From NCBI GenBank assembly GCA_945610215.1, contig CALYZR010000064.1, forward strand, positions 1 to 5,161: a stretch of DNA of 5,161 nt, written 5' to 3'. The position numbers and the translations under genes were made by a program. Below the pieces are notes generated by a model. That model was not told where the DNA came from. It ran no database searches and was given only the letters and a program-made list of their open reading frames with translations. Of the stretch, positions 1 to 5,161 are shown piece after piece. Source of the DNA: an uncultured Clostridium sp. (GTDB lineage: Bacteria > Bacillota > Clostridia > TANB77 > CAG-508). Positions within the stretch are counted from its first letter, which is position 1. Every line of letters begins with the position of its first letter.

Positions 1-304
1 TAATTGATATTCCTATTGCTATTATTCTTTTTTTAATATTATCACGTTTTAATAAATAGTCACTACAATTATAATAAAATGTAGGAATAGCTATTAATGG
101 AAGATAATATAAATACCACATATAATGATTTATACTTCCTGTTGTATAATTTTTAAATACTTTTATTATCATCCAAAATATTAAGCATATTCCTATTGAA
201 AGAGTATATTTTTTAATTGTTTTGTCAAATACTCTTATATATAATGTTGAAATCCATATTGCAAATATTACTAGGAATACTACTGATTGTTGAGCATGAT
301 CCAT
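1..304 (-). CDS. N-terminal part of a multi-pass membrane protein, possibly a sensor kinase (partial)
   Basis: This reading frame starts at an ATG (304) and stays open for 101 codons to the window edge, so the C-terminus is missing. The start is supported by AGGGG at 314-318, nine bases upstream. The visible part holds three hydrophobic stretches, at about residues 8-23, 33-50 and 61-79, with a fourth beginning near residue 94. Short basic loops (KTIKKY, LLKRDNIKKR) separate them. The third segment contains MWYLYYLPLIAIP. From memory, this W-Y-x-Y-Y-x-P-x-x-x-x-P pattern resembles the N-terminal membrane-sensor regions of some clostridial histidine kinases and transcriptional regulators. No HisKA, ATPase or helix-turn-helix domain is in view, so the function is inference only. 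It sits downstream of the broken cotJC with a 115-base gap and is probably transcribed independently. It could equally be an unrelated integral membrane protein. Confidence 0.72.
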   Translation of the reverse strand, partial: MDHAQQSVVFLVIFAIWISTLYIRVFDKTIKKYTLSIGICLIFWMIIKVFKNYTTGSINHYMWYLYYLPLIAIPTFYYNCSDYLLKRDNIKKRIIAIGISI

Positions 305-361
305 AATTGCTTTCCCCTTTCACTTTGCCTTCTATTTTATTGTAATTGGTTTGTTTGGCAT

Positions 362-390
362 ATTTTATCACAAAAATCAAAAAAAATAAA
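362..390 (-). promoter_or_regulatory. Weak candidate promoter ahead of the membrane-protein gene
   Basis: Reading the minus strand, TTTATT (385-390) and TAAAAT (362-367, five of six matches to TATAAT) are separated by 17 bases, about 58 bases upstream of the ATG at 304. The -35 box matches poorly (three of six), and the region is so AT-rich that such matches arise by chance. It is listed because the gap 305-419 needs some start signal if the membrane-protein gene is independent of the cotJ operon. Nothing else in the gap is recognisable; a run of eight T (minus strand) occurs here without a hairpin. Confidence 0.2.
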
Positions 391-419
391 TACATATAAG
401 TATTCTGTGTTATAACTAT

Positions 420-639
420 TCAAGCGACTTCTGTATGTACATATTCTTCTGTTCCAATATCATTTAATATAGCTTTTGATTTTTGATCTGGCATGCCAAA
501 TCTTTGAGATAAATATCTAAGTGATGCTCCAAGTTCTCCGGTCTGGTCCTCCATATTGAGATATTATAAACTTTGCTAAACGAGGATTTGGACATTTTAT
601 ATTTATCGGATATTCTAAAACTTTGTTATATGTCCACAT
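420..639 (-). pseudogene. cotJC: cotJC remnant: spore-coat manganese-catalase-like protein, frameshifted and truncated
   Basis: CotJC proteins are ferritin-like, di-manganese catalase-family proteins of the spore coat, usually about 190 residues. Here ATG (639) overlaps the cotJB stop as TAATG and opens with MWTYNKVLEYPI, a typical CotJC start, followed by NPRLAKFIISQYGGPD up to codon 33. An extra C (minus strand, 540/541) then shifts the frame, which hits TAG at 517-519 after 40 codons. Removing one base restores GELGASLRYLSQRFGMPD and then IGTEEYVHTEVA before TGA at 420-422, giving about 72 residues in all. The remnant keeps the counterparts of the first three manganese ligands of Lactobacillus plantarum catalase (the E of GEL, and E and H of E-x-x-H). 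It lacks the region carrying the last two, so it cannot be a working enzyme as written. The rest of the gene is not in the window. A sequencing error could explain the frameshift but not the missing C-terminal half. Confidence 0.85.
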
Positions 640-947
640 TAATAATTCCCCCTTTCCCAAGGCCATGGCTGTTCTAGCCATCTCCATTTATTGCATGGGT
701 AGAAAATAGTAAGTGGCCCATACATTTTTTGATATTTGTCTTTTAAATTTTTTACTTGTTTGCAATATTCTCTATGCATGCAAAGTGCCTTTTGGTCATC
801 TGGGTGTGTATCCAAATATAGTCCAAGTTCTATTATTGCAAAATCTAAACTTTTAATTTGATCAATCATTTCTAGTCTTCTTAAATCTCTTTTGTCTCTA
901 CAATCTTCTCTAACTTCTTCTTTTTTACATTCTTTACAGTCTATCAT
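639..947 (-). CDS. cotJB: Spore coat protein CotJB
   Basis: CotJB is a small protein of the inner spore coat, made in the mother cell and encoded between CotJA and CotJC. The 102-residue product shows the family hallmarks: ELGLYLDTHPDD at residues 40-51, YGPLT at 76-80, and the tryptophan-rich end W-R-W-L-E-Q-P-W-P-W-E at 88-98. Its length is close to the usual size of about 80-100. The first 25 residues are highly charged, with C4-x-x-C7 and C16; three more cysteines lie at 56, 62 and 85. The start overlaps the cotJA stop (ATGA), and AGGGG at 956-960 lies eight bases upstream, so translation is probably coupled. The molecular role of CotJB is not established; the family assignment is secure from the motifs. 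Confidence 0.93.
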   Translation of the reverse strand: MIDCKECKKEEVREDCRDKRDLRRLEMIDQIKSLDFAIIELGLYLDTHPDDQKALCMHREYCKQVKNLKDKYQKMYGPLTIFYPCNKWRWLEQPWPWERGNY

Positions 948-1297
948 TTGTTACACCCCTTTCCAATCGTATTTGCATTTCTAATAAATTCAATTTCATC
1001 CATTGATTGACCTGGCATATATGGACTTACTAACTCTGGAAAAATTGTTCCCATTTTTAAGCCTATACAAGGTAAAAAAGTTTTATCCATAGTTTGCCAT
1101 GGCACATAGCTTTGACCAAACATTGGACTTGCTGGAAACATGTTATCTTCTTCATCAAATCCACATTCACAACTGTCTTCTTGCAAAGCCATAGTATTTT
1201 GAACATAATCACAAGTATCATCTATTAAATCTTGCTTATTATTGTTCATATTATTACAACCACAAGCTCTACATTGCGTATAATTTCTATACATCAT
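944..1297 (-). CDS. cotJA: Spore coat-associated protein CotJA
   Basis: CotJA is a small spore-coat protein. In Bacillus subtilis the cotJ operon is expressed in the mother cell under sigma E, and CotJA is needed for CotJC to enter the coat. The family core lies in the C-terminal half here: SYVPWQ at residues 63-68, then GTIFPELVSPY at 83-93 and GQSMDEIEFIRN at 96-107. At 117 residues the protein is longer than the roughly 80 residues of B. subtilis CotJA. The extra part is an N-terminal extension (about 1-55) rich in Asn, Asp/Glu and Cys, with CRACGC at 9-14 and C43-E-C45. Eight cysteines in total suggest disulphide cross-linking or metal binding, which is inference. Two consecutive ATG codons open the gene; AGGAGG at 1303-1308 lies five bases from the first and eight from the second, so either could be used. 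Confidence 0.92.
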   Translation of the reverse strand: MMYRNYTQCRACGCNNMNNNKQDLIDDTCDYVQNTMALQEDSCECGFDEEDNMFPASPMFGQSYVPWQTMDKTFLPCIGLKMGTIFPELVSPYMPGQSMDEIEFIRNANTIGKGCNK

Positions 1298-1302
1298 CTA
1301 TT

Positions 1303-1308
1303 CCTCCT
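1303..1308 (-). promoter_or_regulatory. Ribosome binding site of cotJA
   Basis: A full AGGAGG lies five bases before the first ATG (1297) and eight before the second (1294). The distance slightly favours the second ATG, so the protein may begin one residue later. It is the only clear signal between the terminator hairpin and cotJA; no convincing sigma-E promoter could be aligned in the AT-only stretch upstream. Confidence 0.8.
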
Positions 1309-1355
1309 TTTATAGTATATATACATATATTATGAAATTTTTAAAAAAAGCGTGA

Positions 1356-1393
1356 AAAAGCACTTAGAAGATTTATTTCTTCTAAGTGCTTTT
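1356..1393 (-). terminator. Intrinsic terminator of the cpsD-cpsB-pyk-surface-protein operon
   Basis: Two perfectly complementary 16-base arms (1356-1371 and 1378-1393) flank a six-base loop (1372-1377). The arms run AAAAGCACTTAGAAGA and its complement, so the structure carries A residues on its 5' side and U residues on its 3' side in either direction. A further seven-T run on the minus strand follows at 1343-1349. It begins seven bases after the surface-protein stop codon (1401-1403) and lies 58 bases before cotJA. It therefore separates the vegetative-type operon from the sporulation operon. The symmetry would allow it to stop transcription on both strands. Confidence 0.88.
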
Positions 1394-1400
1394 AAAAATA

Positions 1401-2348
1401 TTATCTTTTAATTTTCTTTATTAACATTCCTGTTAAAATAATTGCTGTAACCCCTAAAACAGCTAAAAGAATTAAAGCTGGTAACTTGCTTTCTACTTGT
1501 GCTTTTACAACATTTGAGTTTATAAATACATTTATTTTATATTCATTTGTTGTTACTCCATCCTCTGCTGTTACTATAATTTTAATTAAATTGTCTCCTT
1601 CTTCTAAATTTTCGTTGCCTTCAATTACAAATGTAGCTTTCTCATTTTCTGTTTCTGCAGAAATTTCTAATTGCGATATTTCTTCATTTATATTTAAATT
1701 ATAATTATAGATATTATTTTGAAATGATGGATATATATTAAAACCTTGAACTATTAGTGACTTTAATCTAGTGTTCATAGCTTCTTCATTTAATGTTTTT
1801 GTAACTTTAACAGTATATGTTTTTGTATTTCCAGCTTCTGCTTCTACAATAATTGTTATTGTATTTTCGCCTTCTTCTAAATCTTTATTGCCTTTAACAG
1901 TTACTGTTGCTTCAGAATCTTCTGCTTCTGCTGTTACTTTAATATTTTCTACATCAAGTCCAACAATTGCAGTATACTCTAAAGTAGTAGCCTTAAACTC
2001 TGGTGCTAAATCTGTTCCTTCCAAAACTAAACTTTTTAGATTAGCGTTTTCTGACTTTGTTTTATTACTACTGTTACTGTTATTTTGTGATTCATAACTT
2101 GGTCTACTAGTCGTTTCTGGAACTGTTGTGCTTGAATTATTTGTAAAAGGTTCTTCTTGCTTAGGTTCTTCTTTTTCTATCTCATTCTCTGGCTCTTTTT
2201 CTGTATTTTCACCTATAACATTTTCTGTTGTTTCTGAATCAGTCTCAGTTGTTGTATTGCCAGATTCTTCTATATCTGTTGCATACACAACTACTTGAAA
2301 AATTAAACTAATTAGTAATAAAATTAAAATAATTCTTTTCTTTACCAT
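1401..2348 (-). CDS. Membrane-anchored surface protein with two cadherin-like beta-sandwich repeats
   Basis: I recognise the domains but not a named gene. Counting from the ATG at 2348 (315 residues), a basic start (MVKKR) leads into a hydrophobic signal segment ending at about residue 23 (VVVYA). A disordered linker rich in Glu, Thr, Ser and Asn follows (24-102). Two tandem repeats of the bacterial cadherin-like beta-sandwich type lie at about 104-185 and 193-277, each opening with a LKSL motif and carrying G-N-x-x-LEEG-[ED]-N near its end. A C-terminal membrane helix (about 290-308) and the tail KKIKR complete it. The expected topology is extracellular repeats held to the membrane from the C-terminus, with the linker at the outer N-terminal end. 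I chose 2348 over the in-frame ATG at 2360 because GGAG (2355-2358) sits six bases before it, while 2360 has no close ribosome site. It lies just after pyk and before the terminator, so it is probably the last gene of the operon. A role in envelope or polysaccharide attachment is only a guess from context. Confidence 0.88.
   Translation of the reverse strand: MVKKRIILILLLISLIFQVVVYATDIEESGNTTTETDSETTENVIGENTEKEPENEIEKEEPKQEEPFTNNSSTTVPETTSRPSYESQNNSNSSNKTKSENANLKSLVLEGTDLAPEFKATTLEYTAIVGLDVENIKVTAEAEDSEATVTVKGNKDLEEGENTITIIVEAEAGNTKTYTVKVTKTLNEEAMNTRLKSLIVQGFNIYPSFQNNIYNYNLNINEEISQLEISAETENEKATFVIEGNENLEEGDNLIKIIVTAEDGVTTNEYKINVFINSNVVKAQVESKLPALILLAVLGVTAIILTGMLIKKIKR
1518..2039 (-). repeat. 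Tandem pair of cadherin-like domain repeats
   Basis: Two units of roughly 82-85 codons (about 1794-2039 and 1518-1772) encode the two beta-sandwich domains of the surface protein. They share LKSL at the start, a conserved tyrosine in the middle (LEYT / YNYN), and EGxxNLEEGDN-like and IIVxAExG motifs towards the end. The DNA echo is visible as CTTCTTCTAAAT on the plus strand in both units (near 1599 and 1871). The copies have diverged substantially, so this is an old duplication rather than a recent one. Confidence 0.75.
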
Positions 2349-2354
2349 TTTTTT

Positions 2355-2358
2355 CTCC
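2355..2358 (-). promoter_or_regulatory. Ribosome binding site that decides the surface-protein start
   Basis: GGAG on the minus strand is formed partly by the upstream ATG at 2360 (ATGGAG) and lies six bases before the ATG at 2348. The nearest Shine-Dalgarno-like motif for 2360 is GGGAGG inside the end of the pyruvate kinase gene, more than 20 bases away. The later ATG is therefore the better start. Confidence 0.6.
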
Positions 2359-2369
2359 ATTTTTTTACT

Positions 2370-3815
2370 TTATATTTGTACTATTCCTCCCATTACAGTA
2401 TTTATATCTGCTTCTGAATCAGATAAATCTGTAACTACTTTTGCTCCGCCTGCAATTACTACCTTATCACCTTTTTGTAAAAATCCTTCTTTTTTTAATG
2501 TGTCTATACCTAAATAAACTAATTTATCTATGCTTTCTTGATGTGGGAAAAGTTTAGGAGTAATATTCCATGCAGCACCTAATTGTCTATATGTTATTTC
2601 ATTTTCTGTTATTGCAAATATTGGGCATTCTGGTCCAAAGCTTGATAGCATTCTTGATGTATCTCCTGTATTTGTATATGCAATTATTGCTTTAGCATTA
2701 ATATTTGCTGCTAATGTACATACAGAAAAGTTCATATTAAACTTATAATCCAAATCTTCTAAATTGTAATCTCTATTTTTAAATCTTTTCCAATATTTTA
2801 AAGATTGTTCTATTGTTATAGCAACTTTATTCATTGTTTTAACGCACTCTACAGGGTAACTTCCTGTTGCAGTTTCTCCAGATAACATTATTGCACTACT
2901 TCCATCATATATTGCATTTGCTATATCACTAACCTCTGCTCTTGTTGGCTTTGAATTTGTTATCATAGATTCTAGCATTTGTGTTGCTGTTATAACTGGC
3001 TTTCCTTGTTTATATGTCTTTTTAATAAATTGTTTTTGATATATAGGAACTTGCTCCATAGGTATTTCTACACCTAAATCTCCTCTTGCTACCATTATTC
3101 CATCAGAAACATCTAGTATTTTATCAAAATTGTCTATTCCTTCTCTGTTTTCTATTTTAGATATAACTTTTATATTCTCTCCATTGTTTTGTTTTAAAAC
3201 TTCTTTAATTGCAAGAACATCTTCTGGTTTTCTTACAAAAGATGCAGCAATATAGTCAAATCCTGCTGTTATCCCATATTTTATATCTGCAATATCTTTT
3301 TCTGTTATACTTGGCAAATTTAAAATTAAATCTGGTACATTAATACTTTTTCTGTTAGTTAAATATCCCCCTTGTATAACTTCACAAACTATATCTTTAT
3401 TTACTATTTCTTTTACTTTTAGTTCTATTGTTCCGTCATTAATTAAAATAGTTTTTCCTACAGAAATATCTTTGTACAATTCCTTGTATGTTATAGACAC
3501 TTTTGTTTCGTCCCCTAATTCATCTGCATTTAATAATGTAAATATAGCACCTTCTTTTAGTAAAACTTTTTTATCATCTTTAAATTTACCAATTCTTATT
3601 TCTGGTCCTTGTGTATCTAATAGAAGAGGTATTGGTAATCCTAGTTCTCCTCTAATCCATTTAAATACATTTATCCTTTCCTCTTGGTCTTGGTAATTTC
3701 CATGTGAAAAATTTATTCTTCCAACATTCATGCCCGCATGCATAAGCTCTTTTAAAACTTCTGGATTATCTGTTGCTGGTCCTAAAGTACATACTATTTT
3801 AGTTTTTCTCATCAT
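2370..3815 (-). CDS. pyk: Pyruvate kinase
   Basis: Pyruvate kinase transfers phosphate from phosphoenolpyruvate to ADP, giving pyruvate and ATP in the last step of glycolysis; it is cytoplasmic and normally tetrameric. The 481-residue protein has the full fold: the barrel A domain, an inserted B domain at about 70-170, and a C domain from about 355. Key elements are GRINFSHG (32-39; R33, N35, S37), DTQGPEIR (67-74), the catalytic lysine in ISKIENREG (K220) with metal ligand E222, MVARGDLGVEIP (241-252; D246), TATQMLESM (276-284) and the long AEVSDIANAIYDG-type segment (293-305). Glu72 in GPEIR is the residue associated with potassium-dependent enzymes. There is no extra C-terminal domain of the kind seen in Bacillus pyruvate kinases (near 585 residues). 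GAGG at 3825-3828, nine bases upstream, supports the ATG at 3815, which places the start 17 bases inside cpsB and suggests translational coupling. Confidence 0.97.
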   Translation of the reverse strand: MMRKTKIVCTLGPATDNPEVLKELMHAGMNVGRINFSHGNYQDQEERINVFKWIRGELGLPIPLLLDTQGPEIRIGKFKDDKKVLLKEGAIFTLLNADELGDETKVSITYKELYKDISVGKTILINDGTIELKVKEIVNKDIVCEVIQGGYLTNRKSINVPDLILNLPSITEKDIADIKYGITAGFDYIAASFVRKPEDVLAIKEVLKQNNGENIKVISKIENREGIDNFDKILDVSDGIMVARGDLGVEIPMEQVPIYQKQFIKKTYKQGKPVITATQMLESMITNSKPTRAEVSDIANAIYDGSSAIMLSGETATGSYPVECVKTMNKVAITIEQSLKYWKRFKNRDYNLEDLDYKFNMNFSVCTLAANINAKAIIAYTNTGDTSRMLSSFGPECPIFAITENEITYRQLGAAWNITPKLFPHQESIDKLVYLGIDTLKKEGFLQKGDKVVIAGGAKVVTDLSDSEADINTVMGGIVQI

Positions 3816-4533
3816 ATTCCCATTCCTCGTTTTTTAAAATTTTTTGTGGATTCAAAGTAGATATTTTTTCAAATCTTGAATCTCCTATTAATTTTTTTAT
3901 TTTTTTAATAGCTTCTGGTACAAGTAAATATATTTGATTTGGTCTGTGGCAATCACTTCCCAAAAAGTCTACCAGATTATTTTTTAACAATTTTTTAACT
4001 GTCTTTTTAGCTTTATCTCCATATAGTCCTAAAATACTAGCATAATTGCATTGAATTAATGCTCCTTTAGAAATATACTCTTCTACCAATTCTGGATTTT
4101 CTTGAACACATTTATATCTTTCTGGATGAGCTATTATTGGTTTAATAGAAATACTCTCCAAAAAGTATAAAACATAGTCTAAGTTTTTTACTGTTGAACT
4201 AAGTGGTAATTCTATTAGCATGTATCTACTATTTGCCAATGTTAATAATCTTTTCTCTTTTATAAGATTTTCCATTTGGCATGATATGTAAATTTCCATT
4301 CCAGAATGTAAATTTACATCAATACCTTTTTTTTCTAGAACCTCTTGCAATTTTTCTTTCCAAAAGATTAATTCTTTGGAATTAGTCTCATAGCTATTTA
4401 GTAGAAAATGCGAAGTTAATATTATATCTGTAAAACCTAGTTTTCTTGCTTCTTCTATCATTTCAAAAGTTTCTCTTACACTTGATGAACCATCATCTAC
4501 ATTTGGAATTATATGTGAATGCACATCTATCAT
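3799..4533 (-). CDS. cpsB: PHP-family protein-tyrosine phosphatase (CpsB/YwqE type)
   Basis: This is the metal-dependent phosphatase that removes phosphate from the tyrosine kinase of capsule and exopolysaccharide systems, acting on the cytoplasmic tail of the adjacent kinase. The 244-residue protein matches the family length of about 240-255 and shows all the PHP metal-site motifs in order: DVHSH (H5, H7), DDG (D13-D14), TSH (H42), GMEIY (E80), IAHPERY (H136, E138) and GSDCH (D194, H196). None of the expected ligands is missing, so it should be active. It begins 13 bases after the kinase stop codon, with AGGAG at 4541-4545 seven bases before the ATG. Its last 17 bases are shared with the start of pyruvate kinase. 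Other PHP-family phosphoesterases share this fold, but the kinase next door makes the phosphotyrosine role the best reading. Confidence 0.94.
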   Translation of the reverse strand: MIDVHSHIIPNVDDGSSSVRETFEMIEEARKLGFTDIILTSHFLLNSYETNSKELIFWKEKLQEVLEKKGIDVNLHSGMEIYISCQMENLIKEKRLLTLANSRYMLIELPLSSTVKNLDYVLYFLESISIKPIIAHPERYKCVQENPELVEEYISKGALIQCNYASILGLYGDKAKKTVKKLLKNNLVDFLGSDCHRPNQIYLLVPEAIKKIKKLIGDSRFEKISTLNPQKILKNEEWEYDEKN

Positions 4534-4546
4534 ATATTTACTCCTA

Positions 4547-5161
4547 CTATTTATCCTTTAAAAATTCATCTAATTGATTTAATATATCTTCTTTTTTAGC
4601 TTTTGTTATTTTGGAAGAATCATTCGTATAAAAATTTTTTTCTTGATTTTCTCTCTTTGTATTAGTTGTCATTGCCGTTGAACCATAATAATAACTTGAT
4701 TCATATTTTGCAACATTTACTGGTACTTTATTAATAACTACACCAGCAATTTTTCCACCAACATTTTCTATATCTCTTTTTACCTTTGCTAAATTATCTT
4801 TTTTAGTTGATTTATGTGATGTTACAATTATAGTTGAATCAACAATTCTAGCTAATATTAATGCATCAGTAACAATTAACCCTGGTGTTCCATCTAGTAT
4901 TACAATATCAAAAATCTCTTTCAGCTTATCTATCATAGCCAAAGTTTTTTCTGAAGCTAGTAGCTCAGAAGGATTTGGTGGTACATTTCCACATGGTATT
5001 AAAAATAAATTATCTATTGAAGTTGGTTTTATATAATGAATAATCCCTTCTTTATTATCTGAGACCACTTCATCTATTCCAGATAAATAATTTGATAATG
5101 CTGGAATATTATCTGCTTGAAAGTTTGTGTGAAGACTAGCTTTTCTCATATCAGCATCAAC
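4547..5161 (-). CDS. cpsD: Bacterial tyrosine kinase, CpsD/YwqD type (N-terminus outside window)
   Basis: BY-kinases are P-loop ATPases that autophosphorylate a C-terminal tyrosine cluster and control chain length and export of capsular or exopolysaccharide with a membrane activator of the CpsC type. The frame is open to the window edge and begins VDADMRKAS, the Walker A-prime motif (normally DADLRKPS). The ATG at 5149 is therefore internal to that motif and is not the start; about 50 residues including the Walker A loop are missing. Counting from that ATG, the family signature GNVPPNPSELL lies at 54-64 and Walker B at 82-89 (IVILDGTP, D86). The putative autophosphorylation cluster is short: Y149 and Y153-Y155 (YESSYYYG), with Y174 farther on. 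A lysine-rich tail ends the protein. The cpsB gene follows after 13 bases, the usual pairing; a CpsC-like activator is expected upstream, outside the window. Confidence 0.93.
   Translation of the reverse strand, partial: VDADMRKASLHTNFQADNIPALSNYLSGIDEVVSDNKEGIIHYIKPTSIDNLFLIPCGNVPPNPSELLASEKTLAMIDKLKEIFDIVILDGTPGLIVTDALILARIVDSTIIVTSHKSTKKDNLAKVKRDIENVGGKIAGVVINKVPVNVAKYESSYYYGSTAMTTNTKRENQEKNFYTNDSSKITKAKKEDILNQLDEFLKDK

Noticed and set aside
379..386. Run of eight T (minus strand) after cotJC as a terminator
   Set aside because: No stable hairpin precedes it; only the short palindrome GTTATAAC is nearby.
517..545. Programmed ribosomal frameshift restoring CotJC
   Set aside because: The shift point (GACCGGA) has no slippery heptamer, and no downstream structure or internal Shine-Dalgarno stimulus is evident. 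The gene is also truncated afterwards, so a shift would not yield a full protein.
1309..1345. Promoter-like boxes ahead of cotJA (TTCATA, 16 bases, TATAAA on the minus strand; CATAATAT as a sigma-E-like -10)
   Set aside because: The first would start transcription inside the ribosome binding site. The second has no matching -35 element at the right distance, and the stretch is nearly pure A/T, where such matches are expected by chance.
1486..2097. Plus-strand open frames at 1486-1704 and 1771-2097
   Set aside because: They are antisense to the surface-protein gene, low in complexity (Ser/Val/Phe rich), lack ribosome binding sites and mirror the Glu/Thr/Lys-rich composition of the real gene.
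3472..3696. Plus-strand open frame opposite pyruvate kinase
   Set aside because: It is antisense to a fully conserved enzyme gene, with no ribosome binding site and no recognisable motif.
5147..5149. ATG at 5149 as the true start of the tyrosine kinase
   Set aside because: The frame is open upstream and reads VDAD directly before it, completing the Walker A-prime motif, so this methionine is internal.

Overview
The window is strongly AT-rich. Every gene in it reads on the minus strand, so transcription runs from high to low coordinates. The cotJ spore-coat genes, the A/T-rich codon use, the strong AGGAGG-type ribosome binding sites and the clostridial type of CpsB/CpsD pair point to an endospore-forming low-GC Bacillota, most likely a Clostridia-class bacterium. 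I cannot place it more finely from sequence alone.

Region 1 (5161 down to about 1350) is a compact gene run. It holds a bacterial tyrosine kinase (cpsD/ywqD type, with its start outside the window), its usual partner the PHP-type phosphotyrosine phosphatase (cpsB/ywqE type), a complete pyruvate kinase whose start lies inside the phosphatase gene (17-nt overlap), and a membrane-anchored surface protein with two cadherin-like beta-sandwich repeats. Gaps are 13 nt, -17 nt and 9 to 21 nt, so these genes are very probably co-transcribed. A perfect 16-bp hairpin (1356-1393) lies directly after the surface-protein stop codon and probably ends this transcript. The first two genes normally control capsule or exopolysaccharide assembly by tyrosine phosphorylation and dephosphorylation. 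Finding pyruvate kinase and a wall-spanning protein behind them is the unusual part of the layout.

Region 2 (1310 down to 420) is the cotJ spore-coat operon: cotJA, cotJB (ATGA overlap) and the start of cotJC (TAATG overlap). cotJC, the manganese-catalase-like member, is broken. One extra base at 540/541 shifts the frame, and the recognisable homology ends after about 72 codons of the roughly 190 expected. The last recognisable piece is the E-x-x-H metal-ligand motif, and a 10-bp palindrome covers that point.

Region 3 (304 to 1) is the N-terminal part of an unidentified multi-pass membrane protein with its own good ribosome binding site, running off the low-coordinate edge. It resembles the membrane-sensor N-termini of some clostridial histidine kinases, but no kinase or DNA-binding domain is visible. 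The two non-coding gaps are short: 305-419 (nothing definite, one weak promoter candidate) and 1298-1400 (terminator and ribosome binding site). I see no tRNA, rRNA, CRISPR array, insertion sequence or riboswitch.
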